From Ecdyonurus torrentis (lineage: Eukaryota; Arthropoda; Insecta; Ephemeroptera; Heptageniidae), in the NCBI GenBank assembly GCA_949318235.1, contig OX439129.1, positions 2,914,001 to 2,978,000 of the forward strand: DNA of 64,000 bases, in the 5' to 3' direction. Below, one piece after another: positions 62,927 through 64,000 of this stretch (position 1 is the first letter of the stretch; each line of letters begins with the position of its first letter). The position numbers and the translations under genes are program-made. Under the pieces are notes generated by a model. The model searched no databases, was not told the origin of the DNA, and was given only the letters and a program-made list of their open reading frames with translations.

Positions 62927-64000
62927 TAAACCGCAAGCCTGTAGCTTTATTAGTTTCGGAGATATAATCAAAAATCTTATTCGCAGTCTAAAAAGTACTA
63001 TGAGAAAGCACTGAGATTCTCTAACTGCGAAAGTTTGCATTGTAGCGATTAAGGTGTTATAACCTTTTCTTTGCAAGTCTGGTAGTCCTACATTTAAGTT
63101 CAAACCGCAAGCCTGTAGCTTTACTAGTTTCGGAGATATCATCAAAAATCGTATTCACAGTCTGAAAAGTACGACGAGATAGCACTGAGGTTTTCTATAA
63201 CTGCGAAAGTTTGCATTGGAGCGAATAAGGTGTTATAACCTTTTCTTTGCATGTCTGTTAGTCTACATTTCAGTTCAAACCGCATGCCTGTAGCTTTATT
63301 AGTTTCAAAGATATCATCAGAAATCGTATTCTTAGTCTGAAAACTACGTTGAGAAAGCACTGAGATTCTCTATAACTGCGAAAGTTTGCAATGAAGCGAT
63401 TAAGTTGTAATAACCTTTTCTTTGCATTTCTCTTAGTCCTACATTTTAGTTCAAATCGCAAGCCTGTAGCTTTATTAGTTTCGGAGATATCATCAAAATT
63501 CGTATCTACAGTCTGAAAAGTACAATCAGAAAGCACTGAGATTTTCTATAACTGCAAAAGTTTGCATTGGAGCGATTAAGGTGTAATAACGTTTTCTTTA
63601 AAAGTCTGTTAGTCCTAAATTTTAGTTCAAACCGCAAGCCTGTAGCTTTATTAGTTTCGGAGATATGATCAAAATTCGTATCCACAGTCTAAAAAGTACG
63701 ATCAGAAAGCACTGAGTTTTTCTAGAACTGCGAAAGTTTGCATTGCAGCGATTAAGGTGTAATAACCTTTTTCTTTGCAAGTCTGTTAGTACTACATTTT
63801 AGTTCAAACCGCAAGCCTTTAGCTTTATTAGTTTCGGAGATATCATCAAAATTCGTATTCACAGTCTGAAAAGTACGACGAGAAAGCACTGAGGTTTTCT
63901 ATAACTGCGAAAGTTTGCATTGGAGCGATTAAGGTGTAATAACCTTTTCATTGCAAGTCTGTTAGTTTTACATTTTAGTTCAAACCGCAAACCTGTAGCT
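62923..64000 (+). repeat. Satellite A block duplicated at 3,871 bp, copy 2 (window edge)
   Basis: Counterpart of 59052-60129 and still matching at the last base of the window. It starts inside the AGTTTAAACC motif where the previous block copy ends. Confidence 0.9.

Larger units (their letters stand above)
54736..64000 (+). repeat. Satellite A array 2, about 52 copies, runs off the window
   Basis: Same 176-base monomer and orientation as array 1 but a different variant set. Here AGTCTGAAAAGTACG is common where array 1 mostly has AGTCTAAAAAGTACG. Variants such as GCATTGCAGCG, TCGTATCCACAG with ACGATCAGAAAG, TTTTCTAGAACTGCG, TAACCGCGAAAG and CCTAAATTTAAG with AAATCGCAAGTC are frequent here and I did not see them in array 1. 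The CAGTTACTCC variant, abundant in array 1, was not seen. Open frames of 60-131 residues are satellite translations. Confidence 0.96.

Noticed and set aside
2421..64000. CENP-B box in either satellite
   Set aside because: I looked for the TTCG....A..CGGG pattern and found no match; TTCGG occurs, but without the CGGG half.
1..64000. tRNA, rRNA, bacterial operons, riboswitches, attachment sites or replication origin
   Set aside because: Nothing resembling these was seen on either strand. The sequence is fully explained by flank, satellites and one foldback insertion.

Overview
The window contains no gene that I can support. It is a eukaryotic, very AT-rich stretch made almost entirely of long tandem satellite arrays. 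The A+T content, the (AT)n and (GA)n microsatellites and the nucleosome-scale repeat lengths would fit an animal genome, perhaps an insect, but nothing in the sequence identifies the species. The likely setting is centromeric or pericentromeric heterochromatin; this is inferred from array size only.

Layout: (1) 1-2420 is a non-satellite AT-rich flank with three microsatellites and a diverged ~350-bp direct duplication at a 536-538 bp offset. (2) 2421-34213 is satellite A, a 176-bp monomer in about 180 copies, all in one orientation. Its variants are arranged in multi-monomer blocks that recur with high identity, including a 1,762-bp (10-monomer) tandem duplication in which I saw no differences. 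(3) 34214-49796 and 50741-54735 are satellite B, a ~341-bp monomer in about 57 copies, same orientation. (4) 49797-50740 is a 944-bp foldback element inserted in one B monomer and flanked by a 3-bp TTA duplication. (5) 54736-64000 is a second satellite A array (about 52 monomers) with a different variant set.

The two satellites are related. Half of the B monomer aligns with A; an 88-base stretch aligns without gaps at 63/88 identity, followed by a better matching core of about 75 bases. The other half of B looks like a more diverged A monomer in the same register, so B is best read as an old A-type dimer that became a repeat unit of its own. The A-to-B change at about 34.2 kb falls inside shared sequence in register; the B-to-A change at 54,736-54,738 has only a 3-base match.

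All open reading frames are satellite, microsatellite or palindrome translations. The most informative content is the record of unequal exchange: block copies at whole-monomer offsets, a pinpointed template switch near 62,923, a shortened B monomer, and one foldback insertion that was not copied with the B units around it.
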